From NCBI GenBank assembly GCA_035048485.1, contig CM068580.1:57055983-57119982 (forward strand): a stretch of 64,000 bases of DNA, in the 5' to 3' direction. The notes beneath the pieces are model-generated. The model did no database searches. It saw only the letters and a program-made list of their open reading frames with translations, and was not told the origin of the DNA. Positions 1 through 12,559 of this stretch are shown here, piece by piece. Source of the DNA: Pteria penguin (taxonomy: Eukaryota > Mollusca > Bivalvia > Pterioida > Pteriidae). Position numbers and translations under genes: made by a program. The number at the start of each line of letters is the position of its first letter. Position 1 is the first letter of the stretch.

Positions 1-137
1 ACAATATTTCAGTTATATCGCGACATGGAAGCAGGAGGTTACCAACCTCTTAAACATAGTGGCGCAACCCGGGAATCGAACCCGGATCGTCGGCGCCGCA
101 AGCCAAGCGCTTAACCACTACACCAAGCCTGCCCCCT
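1..137 (-). repeat. tRNA-derived SINE (family A), tail cut by window edge
   Basis: Read on the minus strand this starts with a tRNA-like head (A box around TGGTGTAGTGG, B box GGGTTCGATTCCCGGG) followed by a non-tRNA body containing CCTCCTGCTTCCATGT and GCGATATAACTGAAAT. The same unit occurs at 21196-21338, 21856-22016, 22335-22505 and 41712-41882. It is a SINE, not a functional tRNA gene, because the body is conserved with the head in every copy. Confidence 0.85.
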
Positions 138-1273
138 CATGATCAAGAAAGGAATTGATTTGTATATATATAAGCTTCAAATGACATTTCAAATTAAAAC
201 CATATTTAGATTCGATATAATCAAAATATATAAACACATTAATGCCCTCCCCCCTTTTAGGAGGATGGAGGCTATTTGGAAAACAAGTACATATATTTCC
301 TTGAAAAATCTGCCTTTGTAATACATATATACATGTAACTACTTCAATGAATATGTCAGTAACAACATCGTAGTATTATTTAAAAGTTTAAAATGTCTTC
401 TTTTTAATGATATCTAAATCATGCCTCTTCTGTGAACAAGTCCGGAGATATAATGGCTCAAAGACACCATACTTTTCAACAGACAGCATATATAGCAGGT
501 GCGACGACATCACGTCATTAAGACGTAACGTCTCAATGACATCATCTTCTACTGCATGATGTAAAGCTGCAGCCCTTTTCAAATACGTTAGCACTCTGAG
601 GATTAAAAATAAAAACCCTCTCTTGTTCATTGAATTTAGTTTTGATTGTTTCAAGATAATTAGATATACTGGCCTTCGCTTTTAGTTGACTATCTTGTGC
701 TTTTTTTGGTTTTAAAATATTTTCCTTTTCCCATTTCGTATTTGCCGGCATAGAGATCTATGTCAGCATTGTCGATTGCTAGAGCAACAGAAATCGGTAT
801 GTCGTAAGCAAGTTTTGGTCAATAGAATAACTCTAAAAACGGTTTTCTTCAATATCACATGATAATTTACAAACACATGCATAACAGACAAATTATTGAA
901 TATTACTTCTGTATTTTCTATCACAACTAAAAATGTTACATCATTGTGACAGGAAGAGTTACCTCCGTTAGGCAGATTACTTTTAGGCGTATATCGCTCA
1001 CCAGACTACATCCTTGATACTATTGATAAAACGATTTCCTCTTAATCTTAAATTCATATGAGTGTTACTCAGGACCTTCAGTCCTTTGATATATTAATGT
1101 TTTTCATGTCTTTTACATACCTTGTTATTCCTATTGTACGTATGACGAATCTCGCCATGCATCTGAATCAGATTTAATTTTCTAATAAATCTGTACTGCA
1201 AAATCCGCCACCATCGCCTGCCTTTTATCACGTACATTATTTTGAATACACAATACCGATGCATCTATACATG
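138..1273. other. Intergenic, no gene seen
   Basis: AT-rich sequence without a supported gene. The short open frames here have no recognisable domain and no convincing splice context. The segment 388-751 on the minus strand is open in overlapping frames but looks noncoding. Confidence 0.5.
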
Positions 1274-1549
1274 TAGCTGGCGGATTTATAAATCTTGAAA
1301 AAGGGATTTGAGACTTGCCAGGAATGCTTTTCAGTCAGAAAAGGGATGGGGTTGAGTTTGGAGCCCTAAACATAGCCAAAATAACGTTTTGGGCAAAATT
1401 CTCCGACCAGGGGGTGCAACCCCTCATTCCCTGTGTAAATTAGATATTACAGATAATAGTATCTACCATTTGCTCCCCCTCTTGTATTGGGTTGCGTGGT
1501 TTTTAGTAGGCGAACGTCCCCCGTCCCCTCCTTCTGAATCCGCTACTGC
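1274..1549. repeat. Diverged copy of the CA..TG poly-G/C terminal-inverted-repeat element
   Basis: The left end reads CTGGCGGATTTATAAATC and the right end, inverted, reads CAGTAGCGGATTCAG. Inside are a GACCAGGGGGTGCAACCCC palindromic core and a CCCCC-rich right side. These match the ends and interior of better copies at 25186-25353 and 28850-29013. The target duplication is no longer clear. Confidence 0.5.
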
Positions 1550-2857
1550 ACACTGGATGTTTGCATATTTTCAGTGTTTTATTTCATTGAACAAACGAAA
1601 AATATTTAATAGGCACCTCAATAAAAAGATTATCAAAATCTCTTAACTTATTGCGTTATATATTCAAGGTGGTTTTTTTTTTTTGGGGGGGGGGGGGTTG
1701 TTTTGTTTTTATTTTTTGTTATATCAGATAAGTATCCTATTAGAGAGTCATGAGCTGAAGCGCCGTCGGCCCATTTTACATGCTGGTCCGGGACTCGGTT
1801 ATACAAATAGCATTTATATCCCGTATAAAAGGTAAACGTGCACTCTGTCAAACTCAAAGTCATTCATTCGAGAAGTATGACTGCCTCACACATTGAAGAC
1901 TTGTTTTCTTTCAAAAGATCACGAATCCAAAGCCAATAATGTGATGTATATTTTTTGACCAAGTCAGAATTTTAATCCATGCAACTTTTTAAAATGGAAT
2001 AAATTTTCGTAGAAGGCGTTTCTACATTTAGAAACAGAACCGTAGGAAGCACTTCAAAAGTAAAGGGAAGAGAGGGGGGGGGGGGGGGGCCTTAAATTTT
2101 GTTTCGCAATGTGACAAAAAATTAGTCAATGAGCGGCCAAAAAAGATCATAAAATGAGCACTGCGTTTTAGAGACAGTCTGAGGTTACTGATAACACTGT
2201 CTTTATCAAGGTTTATGTATAAAATGACAATAACTTGAAAACTGAGTTAGAGAGAAACAGATAATTGGAAGATGGCGAATGCATCTTAGTGACAGGATCA
2301 AAGGTTTCAAATGACCTTGACAATTAACCTGTTCCATTAGAATTGGTTTGAGGAGAGATCAGGGAGTGATAAAGGTATTGGCTTTTTAGGAGAACAAAAC
2401 CTTCATATTTAAAACAAGGGTATAGTACAGTGATGACCTTGACCTCTGATCTTTTACTTGAAAAAGTAGTACATATAAACTATGTACCATACTAATTAAT
2501 ACAGGTGTGAAATTTGTAGGAATGATCATCTGAGAACAGGGCCTGCATTTGAGTTATAAGGTATATTTCTTAGATTAATATAGAGATTATAACTTGAAAC
2601 CTGCTGTTGGAAAGGTTGCTGGGTTTTCAGGAATGACTGTGAGGCTAAAAAACTTTCATTTTGTTTTGGAGACTTTATAAATGACAGAATTTAATATCTT
2701 GTTTTGTATAAGCTTATGTAGGAAAATTATAATTTTCATAATCTCTGGTAGCTTTTATTGAAGACTGCTATCAGCAAAGTATATGATAACAACCTTGATT
2801 TTCTTGTTATCACAAATGCTCCTGAGTAAAAAGACCTTTTGATGATTTATGTGATGT
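1550..2857. other. Intergenic with homopolymer G tracts
   Basis: No gene seen. It contains a T-run followed by 13 G at 1685-1697 and a 16-G run at about 2074-2089. A few TGACCTTGACCT-like words appear near 2440, as in several repeat families of this window. Confidence 0.5.
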
Positions 2858-3297
2858 GAGCTAAACCAGTGTTATACACTGTAGTATTACTGATACAATA
2901 GACAAGGTGTGATCCCAATAACCCACTCAAGCTTTATACTCAGGTGAGCTAAACATGTGTTATACACTGTAGTATTACTGATACAACAGACAAGGTGTGA
3001 TCCCAATAACTCACTCAAGCTTTATACACAGATGAGCTAAACATGCGTTATACACTGTAGTATTACTGATACAACAGACAAGGTGTGATCCCAATAACAC
3101 ACTCAAGCTTTATATTCAGGTGAGCTAAACATGTGTTATACACTGTAGTATTACTGATACAACAGACAAGGTGTAATCCCAATAACCCACTCAAGCTTTA
3201 TACTCAGGTGAGCTAAACATGTGTTATACACTGTAGTATTACTGATACAACAGACAAGGTGTGATCCCAATAACCCATTCAAGCTGTAAGCTCAGGT
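2858..3297. repeat. 88-bp tandem repeat, five units (HindIII-type minisatellite)
   Basis: The word GAGCTAAAC(C/A) recurs at 2858, 2946, 3034, 3122 and 3210, and GAGCTAAG at 3298, which is an exact 88-bp period. Each unit carries TTATACACTGTAGTATTACT, then ACAAGGTGTGATCCCAATAA, and most carry AAGCTTTATA with a HindIII site. The units differ by only a few bases, so the array is young or homogenised. Confidence 0.95.
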
Positions 3298-4667
3298 GAG
3301 CTAAGTTGAGAGGAGCCTCAGTGGCTAAATGGGCTGACATGGGAAGGTGTATCACTTAAACAGCCCAAGTTTTGTGGTTTTCTATGAGCACACCAGCTTC
3401 CACTACGTCACTTAACACTGGCAGCCACTAATAGAGGTGAACAATGATACTGATGTGACTACAAACAATAAAGAAACAATTAACCAAACCATATTGGTTA
3501 AGAGCAAGTGGTAGATCAAGTAGTTGATCAATTCTTTACATTGTACCACGAGAGAGCCAAAACCTAGACTATGGTGGCACAAAGATCATCCTTTTGAGTT
3601 AGTCTTGATTTACCTATAAAGGCTGGACATAATAAGGAGGATGTTATTTGCATGCTACCATATGCTGTGGTGACTCAATGCACAACAGAGCAGGAGTGAT
3701 CTCTGAATAACTTAGCTCAAACTTCATGTCCAATATGTTTTGAAATCTGAGAAACTTAAGTTTCTTGAACCACATAGATATGTGATATTTGAGCATACAA
3801 ACATGTATTTCTTCTATATGTGAAATGAAGATAAACACTTATTTGAGAAATTTATGTTTATTGAAAACTTAATCCAAATTAAAGAATATTGCCAAAATAA
3901 TGAATAAAAACACAATTTGAAAGAAAAATAAAATTTTAATGTTTCATTATTTTGGCTTCACATTTGAATATATTGGTTCACATTTGTGAATGGGAATAAT
4001 CAGAATTATTCATTATCTTTTTATACATCCAGGATGGGGACTGTGTCCAGAACCTACCCCCTCCCCCTTTTGGAATTTGGCAAAAAAAAAAAAAGATACC
4101 TGTTTTTGGTACATTTTGTTGTAAAATATATATAGAATAATCATAGAAGGAAGCCAAAACAATAAAACATTATCATACTTGACGCTTAGTTACTACTGAT
4201 TTACATCAACAATTCAATGCCTTTAGCCTAAAAACTCCACATGTTTATTATGTGATTTGGGAGTTTCCTCTGTTTTTAGAATGCCTGAAAATAACAGAAT
4301 ATATCTCAATCTTTACGTATATGTTGTATTGAGTATTTGTTAACATTTACAATTAACATATCAGTATTTCTATGTACCATTGTATAGAATGATAAGAAAG
4401 AGATTTATAATTAAGAAGGAAATGTAAAACTGAATGCTATAAAGATTAAGAGAAAATGAGTATTAGAGTAGAGATAAATGTATAATACTTTAGTCTGAAG
4501 GAGGTCTTAAATTTGTAGAAGTTAGCTAACTGGTGAACATTTTGAATGGGATATCAGATATAAAAAATGTTAAATAAAAAAATAATTCCGAGATATCCAA
4601 AAGCCCATGCAAATTTTCTTCAAACATGAATTTAATTTAAATCGTGACTTTAAAATGAAACGTATAG
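3298..4667. other. Intergenic, 3' side of the minus-strand microexon gene
   Basis: No confident coding sequence. A 64-residue minus-strand open frame at 3644-3838 has no splice support. The 3' untranslated region of the upstream minus-strand gene probably lies in the right part of this stretch, but I could not fix a poly(A) site. Confidence 0.45.
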
Positions 4668-4792
4668 CTAGCATAATGGGCACGATGAAAAATGATTCCA
4701 CTGTTTCAGCAGTGAAATAATTTTACCTTTGATTTCTGAGTTCTGTTCACCATGTCCTGTTGTTTGTGTAGACATCTCAGTCACAGCAGGAC
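4668..4792 (-). CDS. Microexon gene, last recognised exon
   Basis: The acceptor is ATTTATAG. The exon encodes a polar Thr/Glu-rich stretch (PAVTEMSTQTTGHGEQNS). It either reads on to TAG at 4668 or splices at AAAG|GTAAAA (4727/4726) to an exon I could not find. Confidence 0.45.
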
Positions 4793-7474
4793 CTATAAAT
4801 GAACAAACAAAAATCAAAACTTCTTTGTTTAATTAAACGACATTTCTCTGTTTGATTTGTTATGATATCAGTATATTACTTGACAAATATTTCATTCCTC
4901 TACTTACGTGATGTATATCTATACACATCTTCCACTTGCTGTGTGAGACAGTCTTTGATGTAGTTCAGATAAGCCATTTTATGATCTGAGATAGAGACAA
5001 ATATGATATAAGTATGCAGGTTTACGAGAGTTATCTTTCTTAGATTTTAATAGTAAATGGTACAATATAAGCTGTAGTGTATTTGTACTTACTGGTCCAG
5101 TCTATGTAACTATTGAATTTATCCTCCAGTACAGATAGGTGTCCTGACAGGGGAGCTGAGAATTTGTAATGAAGTTCATAGTACTCTCGTCTCATTTATC
5201 TGAAAAAGAAACAACATCACAATAAAACAAAACATTTTTACAAAAACAAATTTTAAATATTATCAGCCAATCTCATGTGAAAACTTATTTACCAGCTAAT
5301 TTCTTTATATCAGACTCTGGTATGCAGGCTTTTTCTATTTTAAAAGTTTCGAATTCTAATTGTGTACAGCTGAGCCTCTCTGCATGTGAGATTTGACTGT
5401 TCTCTATAAAGATTTTGAATAATGATTTATTAGTATCATGAAGTGAAACCATATAATGATTAAATTGACACATTATCTTGACATGGTGAAAGAACATAAT
5501 TTATAATATTCATGGTGTACATTACCTTAGTGTTTTGACAATATTGGAGTAAAATTCCTTTTTACAAAAAATCTGTTTTTTACAGTTACTAAATAGCTTT
5601 ACGACTGAATTAATTGTATTTGTTGTTTGTTGTTTAACATTACAAATGTTTATATGGTGGTCACTGGTGGTCAGTCAGTTTTATTGGACAAACATGAAGA
5701 AAATTACCCAGAGAAAATAATCAACTTTCAGTAGGTACCATGGGAGACTTACCCACTAGCCTCAAATAACTTTCAAAAACTCACCTTTTACAAGAAAAAC
5801 AACTTGCTGTTCAAGTTCTACAAGCAAAAACAATTAATACATGTAGTAATACAAATATTGATTAGGGGGTTTTTTTAAGAAGATTGTTTCAAAATGATTC
5901 ATTATTTATAAATTCTTTATATCCTTCTGTAAATTAATGTATTATAACATACTGTTATCAATGTTTAGTAGATTTGTCTAACTCATTTTAAATGACTCAC
6001 CATCTACCAGGTTTTGGTCAAAGGTTGGGATGCTGCTATGATCTGTCCTAAAGTGTTACTTCAGCCTTTGCGAACTCATTGTGTTGTACAAGTTTATAAT
6101 TCTCTGAAATGATAGAAGTTGAGAATTAAGTGTAAATTTATGATCAAGTTTTTGTCATAATTTTTTGTATTTACAGTAGGATTATGGCAGCAGATGAAGT
6201 TAAGTGGTTAGGAAATTTTGAATAAGCTACTTAATCTTTTTCAGGTACATTTGCGCCGAAGTAAATAATACATAATGTACTGAGTGTATTCCTTACAGAG
6301 GCAATGTAAGATAAACGACAAATGTTCTATTGGGATCATGCCACACACAGGAATTAAGTCATTTATCAGATCAGAATCTGATTTTGATATCAACTCCTCA
6401 TCCATCTAACAACGCAAAATAATTCAAATCATTAAACTTCTATTAGCAATACTCCACCTTCTTGTAGAAACAACACTCGCTTTTGGAGTTCTACAATGAA
6501 ATAAAATAGCATAAGTATTAAATGCTTTTAATAGATTCTATTCTACAGTATGGAATTTTAATTCACCCTTCCGTGGTTCGTAAAAGACTACGACATTTAG
6601 ACGATTTTCAATAGTTTTATTTATGACGTCATAAACAAATTTGTCGGAGTTTTATCGGACCTCAGGTGACGTCATCACAATGAAAAATTGCGATTTGTGG
6701 ATGGGAGAATACACGGATCCACTTTTCAGCACAGAAACCAACCGATGTTTGGCGGACCTTTGATTGTTTTGCTTATGACGTCAAAATCAAATATCCGACT
6801 TGTCCAACCTTGCGTGACGTCATCATAGTCGTATTTTGCGCTAAAGTGCTTGACATTCGACGAATGTGGATCGGTGTATTACCAGACAATGTTATAAATT
6901 ATAATTAGACACTGTAAATTGAAACTTAATAACTTTTTATACATACCTTTAGTCATTGGGATAAACTTCTCCTGCATGACCGCCATATCTGCTGAACTAT
7001 GATGATGATCTTTATCTCCCCTGATGACACCTATCTCTGAAAATAATATAATGAACCATTAAATATTTTCATGATGTAAAAATAGGACATTGAACCTATA
7101 GATGAAAGAAGCATGTATGGACCTATGGGATGGGGACTGAGGGATCTGAAGCCCTTCTTTGGGATTTAGCAAAAATATTTTATTGGTGTTTTTTGCTCTT
7201 ACAAATATTTGAAATGAGTAAATTAACACTCCAAAACATGGTTAGCGCCCCTCGGGAAATTTTCCAATGGGATCCCCTCAGAACAAAATAAATGCCTGTA
7301 ACTTATTTTTTACTACGATTATTTACCTCTCCGGAGGCTCTTGTTGTTTCTTTGAATTCTGGACATTCTAACCAATACACATAACAGCAGGACATAAGTA
7401 AGTATCGGAAACCAGTTCACACTGAGGATCTGCCGAATGGTCTCCATGTTAAATTCAGATACATGGCTTGCCAT
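4668..7474 (-). CDS. Unrecognised membrane protein built from phase-1 microexons (gene model)
   Basis: I do not recognise the family. Proposed coding exons on the minus strand are 7474-7327, 7036-6947, 6490-6458, 6042-6001, 5817-5785, 5403-5293, 5185-5093, 4985-4908 and 4792-4668. Every internal exon is a multiple of three (90, 33, 42, 33, 111, 93, 78) and every junction is phase 1, so the frame stays open to a TAG stop at 4668, giving about 250 residues. The start is the first ATG after the acceptor at 7511 (protein begins MASHVSEF). One membrane segment, WFPILTYVLLLCVLVRM, lies near residue 21, followed by a basic stretch, consistent with a membrane anchor. The rest is polar, with a DHHH patch and two coiled-coil-like 11-residue microexon products. 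The final exon may instead splice at 4727. Protein-like exon content and uniform phase support the model; expression is unproven. Confidence 0.6.
4908..4985 (-). CDS. Microexon gene, 78-nt exon
   Basis: Acceptor CTCTATCTCAG and donor CAC|GTAAGT bound 26 codons in phase 1, encoding HKMAYLNYIKDCLTQQVE and onward; amphipathic helix-like. Confidence 0.58.
5093..5185 (-). CDS. Microexon gene, 93-nt exon with tandem acceptors
   Basis: Donor ACCA|GTAAGTAC is strong. In-frame use requires the acceptor GACGAG at 5186, giving EYYELHYKFSAPLSGHL and onward. The better acceptor CTTTTTCAG lies 14 bases upstream and would add Asp-Lys and a stop. The choice between them would decide a full-length or truncated protein. 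Confidence 0.5.
5293..5403 (-). CDS. Microexon gene, 111-nt exon
   Basis: Acceptor ATCTTTATAG and donor GCTG|GTAAAT bound 37 codons in phase 1. The product begins ENSQISHAERLSCTQLEF and ends near IPESDIKKLA; it has two Cys and alternating charged residues. Confidence 0.58.
5785..5817 (-). CDS. Microexon gene, second 33-nt microexon
   Basis: Acceptor TTTTGCTTGTAG and donor AAAG|GTGAGT bound a 33-base phase-1 exon encoding ELEQQVVFLVK. It shares E, L, V, F and L at the same positions with the 6458-6490 microexon, suggesting exon duplication. Confidence 0.58.
6001..6042 (-). CDS. Microexon gene, tentative 42-nt exon
   Basis: The donor GATG|GTGAGT is strong. In-frame use needs the weak acceptor at GGACAG, giving DHSSIPTFDQNLVD. 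A much stronger acceptor lies 61 bases upstream (TTTCAG|AGAATT) but leads to a stop after 18 codons, so this may be an alternative or poison exon. Confidence 0.35.
6458..6490 (-). CDS. Microexon gene, first 33-nt microexon
   Basis: Acceptor TTTCATTGTAG and donor GAAG|GTGGAG bound a 33-base phase-1 exon encoding ELQKRVLFLQE. It resembles the microexon at 5785-5817 in length, phase and sequence. Confidence 0.55.
6600..6890. promoter_or_regulatory. Duplicated segment with four perfect CRE palindromes
   Basis: TGACGTCA occurs at 6623-6630, 6667-6674, 6776-6783 and 6815-6822, in an intron of the minus-strand gene. They form two similar halves about 150 bases apart, each with two sites separated by similar GAC/TCGG text and followed by a GTGGAT word. 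TGACGTCA is the classic CREB/ATF site; whether it acts here is unknown. Confidence 0.45.
6947..7036 (-). CDS. Microexon gene, 90-nt exon
   Basis: Acceptor TTTTCAG and donor AAAG|GTATGT flank exactly 30 codons in phase 1. The product starts EIGVIRGDKDHHHSSAD and is polar and His-containing. Confidence 0.6.
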
Positions 7475-7511
7475 GGTAGTCCAGACTGTATGAATACTGG
7501 CCCGAGTACCA
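7327..7511 (-). CDS. Microexon gene, first coding exon (membrane anchor)
   Basis: The acceptor is preceded by a long pyrimidine run (TTTTATTCTGTCAAAG). The ATG is at 7474 after 37 untranslated bases, and the donor is AGAG|GTAAAT. It encodes 49 codons plus one base, including the hydrophobic segment WFPILTYVLLLCVLVRM followed by basic residues. Confidence 0.6.
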
Positions 7512-8327
7512 CTTTGACAGAATAAAAGAAAAGAAATAAATACAACGGTCAAATAAAGCACCAGGGAAACATTGAATGATCAGAACTCAGAGTGATAGAA
7601 CAACTAAAAGGGGTATCTAAATAGCGATCTATAGAATAGGTGACTATAGAAAAGGCCAAAGCCATAGCAAAGTGAAAATCTGATCCATTTAACTAATGAC
7701 ATTTAATAAAACCAAAGAGAGAACGAAAAGCGAACATAGTAAAAAGAAACTCCAGAAAAACTAATAATAAGTATCTTATAATAAATCCCTTATGTCAGAC
7801 ATGGGGCATACAAGCAATCAAACAGAAATGGAAAGCAGTATATCGATTCTCTAAAAGGACTTAAGAAGTTAAGTCTGAAGCCGGACACTGCAAGAAAAAC
7901 AAATTACTGCCAGAAGATGCCTTCTATATTACGATAGAATATTATATTAAGCAGGGCCTTGTACATTTGTATGACTTCAATATATTTGAGAAAATCAACA
8001 ATCTGAATAGAGAGAATAAAGCTCATGACGTCACAATGACGTTAGTTCAGAAGAAACGTAAACAACGAGTTGAATACAATAAAAGGATTTTTTACAAAAA
8101 TGTTGGTTCTAATTTTTTGCAAATCGATTACTCTAAAACTAAATGAAAGTGCCATCAAGGTTAAATAAATTCATAAATTCATCAAATGTACTATTAATAC
8201 GTATTTTCTAATTTATGACCGCCATTTTCTTTTCTTATAACAACAATGACGTTGAAAGCATAAAGCAAAATTACTAATAAAATCATAAATTCTATGTGCC
8301 AAAAACAATATGAAAAATTCGACTTAC

Positions 8328-8442
8328 GTTTCCTCGCTTTTACTTTGATGTAGAAATACTTATATCAATGTAAGTGTTCTGAAAATTGCCATTGTATATT
8401 TTGACGTTTAGCGTGCGTTCGTTACAAGGTTGTCAAGAAGAC
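8328..8442 (-). other. Probable noncoding first exon of the microexon gene
   Basis: It lies just downstream (minus strand) of a TATA box and ends at a strong donor, GGAAAC|GTAAGTCG, at 8328/8327. The only ATG inside gives a 10-residue upstream open frame, so translation should start in the next exon. The 5' boundary is inferred from the TATA spacing. Confidence 0.5.
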
Positions 8443-8468
8443 TGAGGACGCGACGTTTCGCGCTCGGT

Positions 8469-8476
8469 CTTATATA
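8469..8476 (-). promoter_or_regulatory. TATA box for the minus-strand microexon gene
   Basis: The minus strand reads GGGGTATATAAGACC, a good TATA box. It is about 25-30 bases upstream of the inferred start of a noncoding exon that ends in a consensus donor. GC-richer sequence around it (CGCTCGG, CATGACGTTGCG) sets it apart from the AT-rich surroundings. Confidence 0.55.
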
Positions 8477-9732
8477 CCCCCATGACGTTGCGAATAACAA
8501 CGCAAAACATTGACGCTGATTGGTCAAATATTTTCTGGAAAAAATGGCTCGAAATCTCTGTCTCATCAGGGTGGAATCTTGAAGTGTGTTTGTTTGATGA
8601 TATTTAATCAAGCATATTTCCCTTATTAATTGTCCGATCTTGATGAAATTTTCAGGAATGGTTCATCATTGTTTACTCTATCCATAACAAAATCCTGTTA
8701 TTATATTAGTTTGATATAAGCATATTTAATTTGAAATTTCAAAAATATCTAAAGATTTTGACAATATTCAGTGCATTTTGGCATTATTTTTTTAAAATTC
8801 AATATTAGTCGTTTATTTTCACATTTTCACACAGATACATTCGATTTTACTAATACTTTTCTTTATTTCTCCAGATGACATTTGGTAAATTCAAATTTTG
8901 ATATCTATTTATATCTTAAATCCAATTTTATATAAAACACACTAAAATGTCTGATAATGAAGCGTCACTGTGACGCTATCTTGACGTCAAAGTAAGTTTG
9001 GCGTTTTAGTAAAGGGAAAATCGCTGTAAAAACCATGTGCATGAATATATATATTTCGGCTGATATTGCAGAATAATTTAGCAGGCATTAAAGTGTCCGA
9101 TAAATAGTATGTCCGCACAGAAATTACCGATAAATACTGAAAACCTGATTCATTCATTGATTAATTCACTTCCTTTCAAAGAGACATTACTAGCGTGTAA
9201 TTATACATTCTGAATGCAGAATTGTTATGTAGCATTAAATTCTTCCGAAGAAATGTTCATGTGATCCAGTACTGGGTCAAGAGGGGGCGGAGGGGACCCT
9301 CCTCTCCTCTGAAAAGAAAGGGAATAAAACAAAACCAAAAAAAAAAATGAATAAAAAAAAAAAAGAAAGCAAAAAACAAAAAACAAAAAAAAAAAAAAAA
9401 CAAAAAAAAAAAAAAAAACGAGAGAGAAAGAGAGAGAGACTATCATCTGTAACAGACTACTATAAATCCGATACTCGTATATCTGCTCGACTTCTCCGGG
9501 TCATTTTGACCAGGTTTAGAGCTTGAACTCCATCCCTTCTTTGTCCTGACTGAATAGCATATGTGGCACGGTGCAATCCCTTAACAATCTCCGTCTACAG
9601 GCCTGTAGTACCAAATCAAAAGTAGGGGGCCAAACTTGTAAACTCAAAACATAATTTGCAATATAATACCACTGTTTTAAGCCACTTTTTGCTCCATGGA
9701 GTATTGCTTGAATCGCATAGAGCGAGACATTG
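8477..9732. other. Intergenic with an A-rich low-complexity block
   Basis: No gene seen. 9335-9420 is nearly pure A with scattered C/G, followed by a GAGAGA run to about 9440. Long open frames on the opposite strand here are low-complexity artefacts. Confidence 0.5.
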
Positions 9733-9925
9733 ACCATAGGCCGATCTAGAAATTTTTGAAAAGGGGGGTGCAGCCTGCCATGACTACTATTTTCCACTGT
9801 TCAGTCTGATAAGGGTGTTGCAGCCTTGAAAATGGCCGAAAATAACCCCCTGTTTATTGGGGGGGGGGGGTTAAAATTTTCCGACCGAAAAGGGGTTGCA
9901 ATTTTCTCTTTAAAATCCGCAAATG
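9733..9925. repeat. CA..TG poly-G/C element, subfamily 2
   Basis: It begins CATAGGCCGATCTAGAAAT, then a GAAAAGGGGGGTGCAG block, a central AAAATGGCCGAAAATAACCCC and a GTTAAAATTTTCCGACCG block. It is the inverted counterpart of the copy at 18489-18716, which shares CTAGATCAGCCTATG and TTTTTGGTCGGAAAATTT. Confidence 0.65.
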
Positions 9926-10765
9926 TTGACAGTTACTAATAAACTCATTTCCACCTCCCAAAATGGATAATCGGTGTTCGCTGCCGGAGACGTATTCGTT
10001 TATTCGTTTGCAACATCATTCAGATTCATTAAACACTTTTTATCTTTGTATGATAACAGTAATTTGTAGTATTAATTAACGTTCAGAAAGAAATGAACAA
10101 ATTTATTCACACTGTTGCAATACAACATATAAGACTGCAAATCAGTTGCATGTTAAAAATAATTTAATGAAAACAAATTTGTAAATTAGATAGCAACCCA
10201 TGAAACAATTATGATCGGCCAAAAAAGTGCCCCCCCCCCCCTCCCTTTCGGTACCTACGACCATGGTCTATGTATGCTTCTGCAGGTGTCATTAGAAATA
10301 ATGTACATGTAAAAAGGAAGAGATAATGAGGGACTTTTATCAGTAAATCAGATCCGACACAGCTGTATGACAAACGGAAGGTCAACTCAAAAGCAGAAAA
10401 TACAGCGTCTTGAAAAGTGGGGAAGGGGGAGACAACCTCAATGAAATTGATAAGATAAACAATGAAAAAAAGGTTCAGATGTCGCCATCACTTGTACAAA
10501 TGAAACCATATATACCATATTTTAGAATAAGGTAGTAATACGTATGCAGTGTTACTTTTATATTTATCAGGGCGCCAGGGGCGAGGGGCCTGGACGCTGC
10601 AGAAGTATGACAGACACTATAATCGTGTACGCTCGTGCAACTAGAATTTTATACCAATTATGGTCCCAATGGCTTTAACAGAATAACAAGAGTACAAAAT
10701 AACAAAATCGATTGATAAAAAGATCATAATAAAAATATGATCTGGTATGATGTACAGTGTACGTA
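9926..10765. other. Intergenic, no gene seen
   Basis: AT-rich sequence with a C10 tract near 10230 and a short GC-rich island at about 10570-10605 (GGGCGCCAGGGGCGAGGGGC). No supported coding sequence. Confidence 0.45.
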
Positions 10766-10936
10766 CATCCAGAAAATTTTGTCAGAGGGCGTCCAACCAA
10801 AAAAGATAAATTTCTCTCTTAGACGAGGGGGGTTCGAACCCCAAAATGCCCAAATATTACCTTTTTTTGGTAGGATTTTCGGATTCCAGGGGGGGGGGGG
10901 GGGTCCACCCCCCCCCCCCTCTGTATCCGCGCATGA
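10766..10936. repeat. CA..TG poly-G/C element, inverted relative to the 25186 copy
   Basis: It matches the reverse complement of 25186-25353 almost throughout: CCAGAAAATTTTGTCAGAGG, CTCTCTTAGACGAGGGG, CCAAATATTACCTTTTTTTG and TATCCGCGCATG at the end. The outer 13 bases of the left terminus are missing. Confidence 0.8.
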
Positions 10937-10990
10937 CGTGTATCAACATGCACAGGATAGACATGATGGTGCTTCACGATCCCGTATTAC

Positions 10991-12559
<1,569 letters not shown>

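Noticed and set aside
61..128. tRNA gene
   Set aside because: The tRNA-like heads at this and the other family A and B sites are always attached to the same SINE bodies, so they are repeats.
3300..3480. Possible third SINE family starting GAGCCTCAGTGGCTAAATGG
   Set aside because: An A-box-like word is present but no B box follows at the right distance, and I saw no second copy.
9225..9446. Phe-rich minus-strand open frame
   Set aside because: Low-complexity A-rich block read on the other strand.
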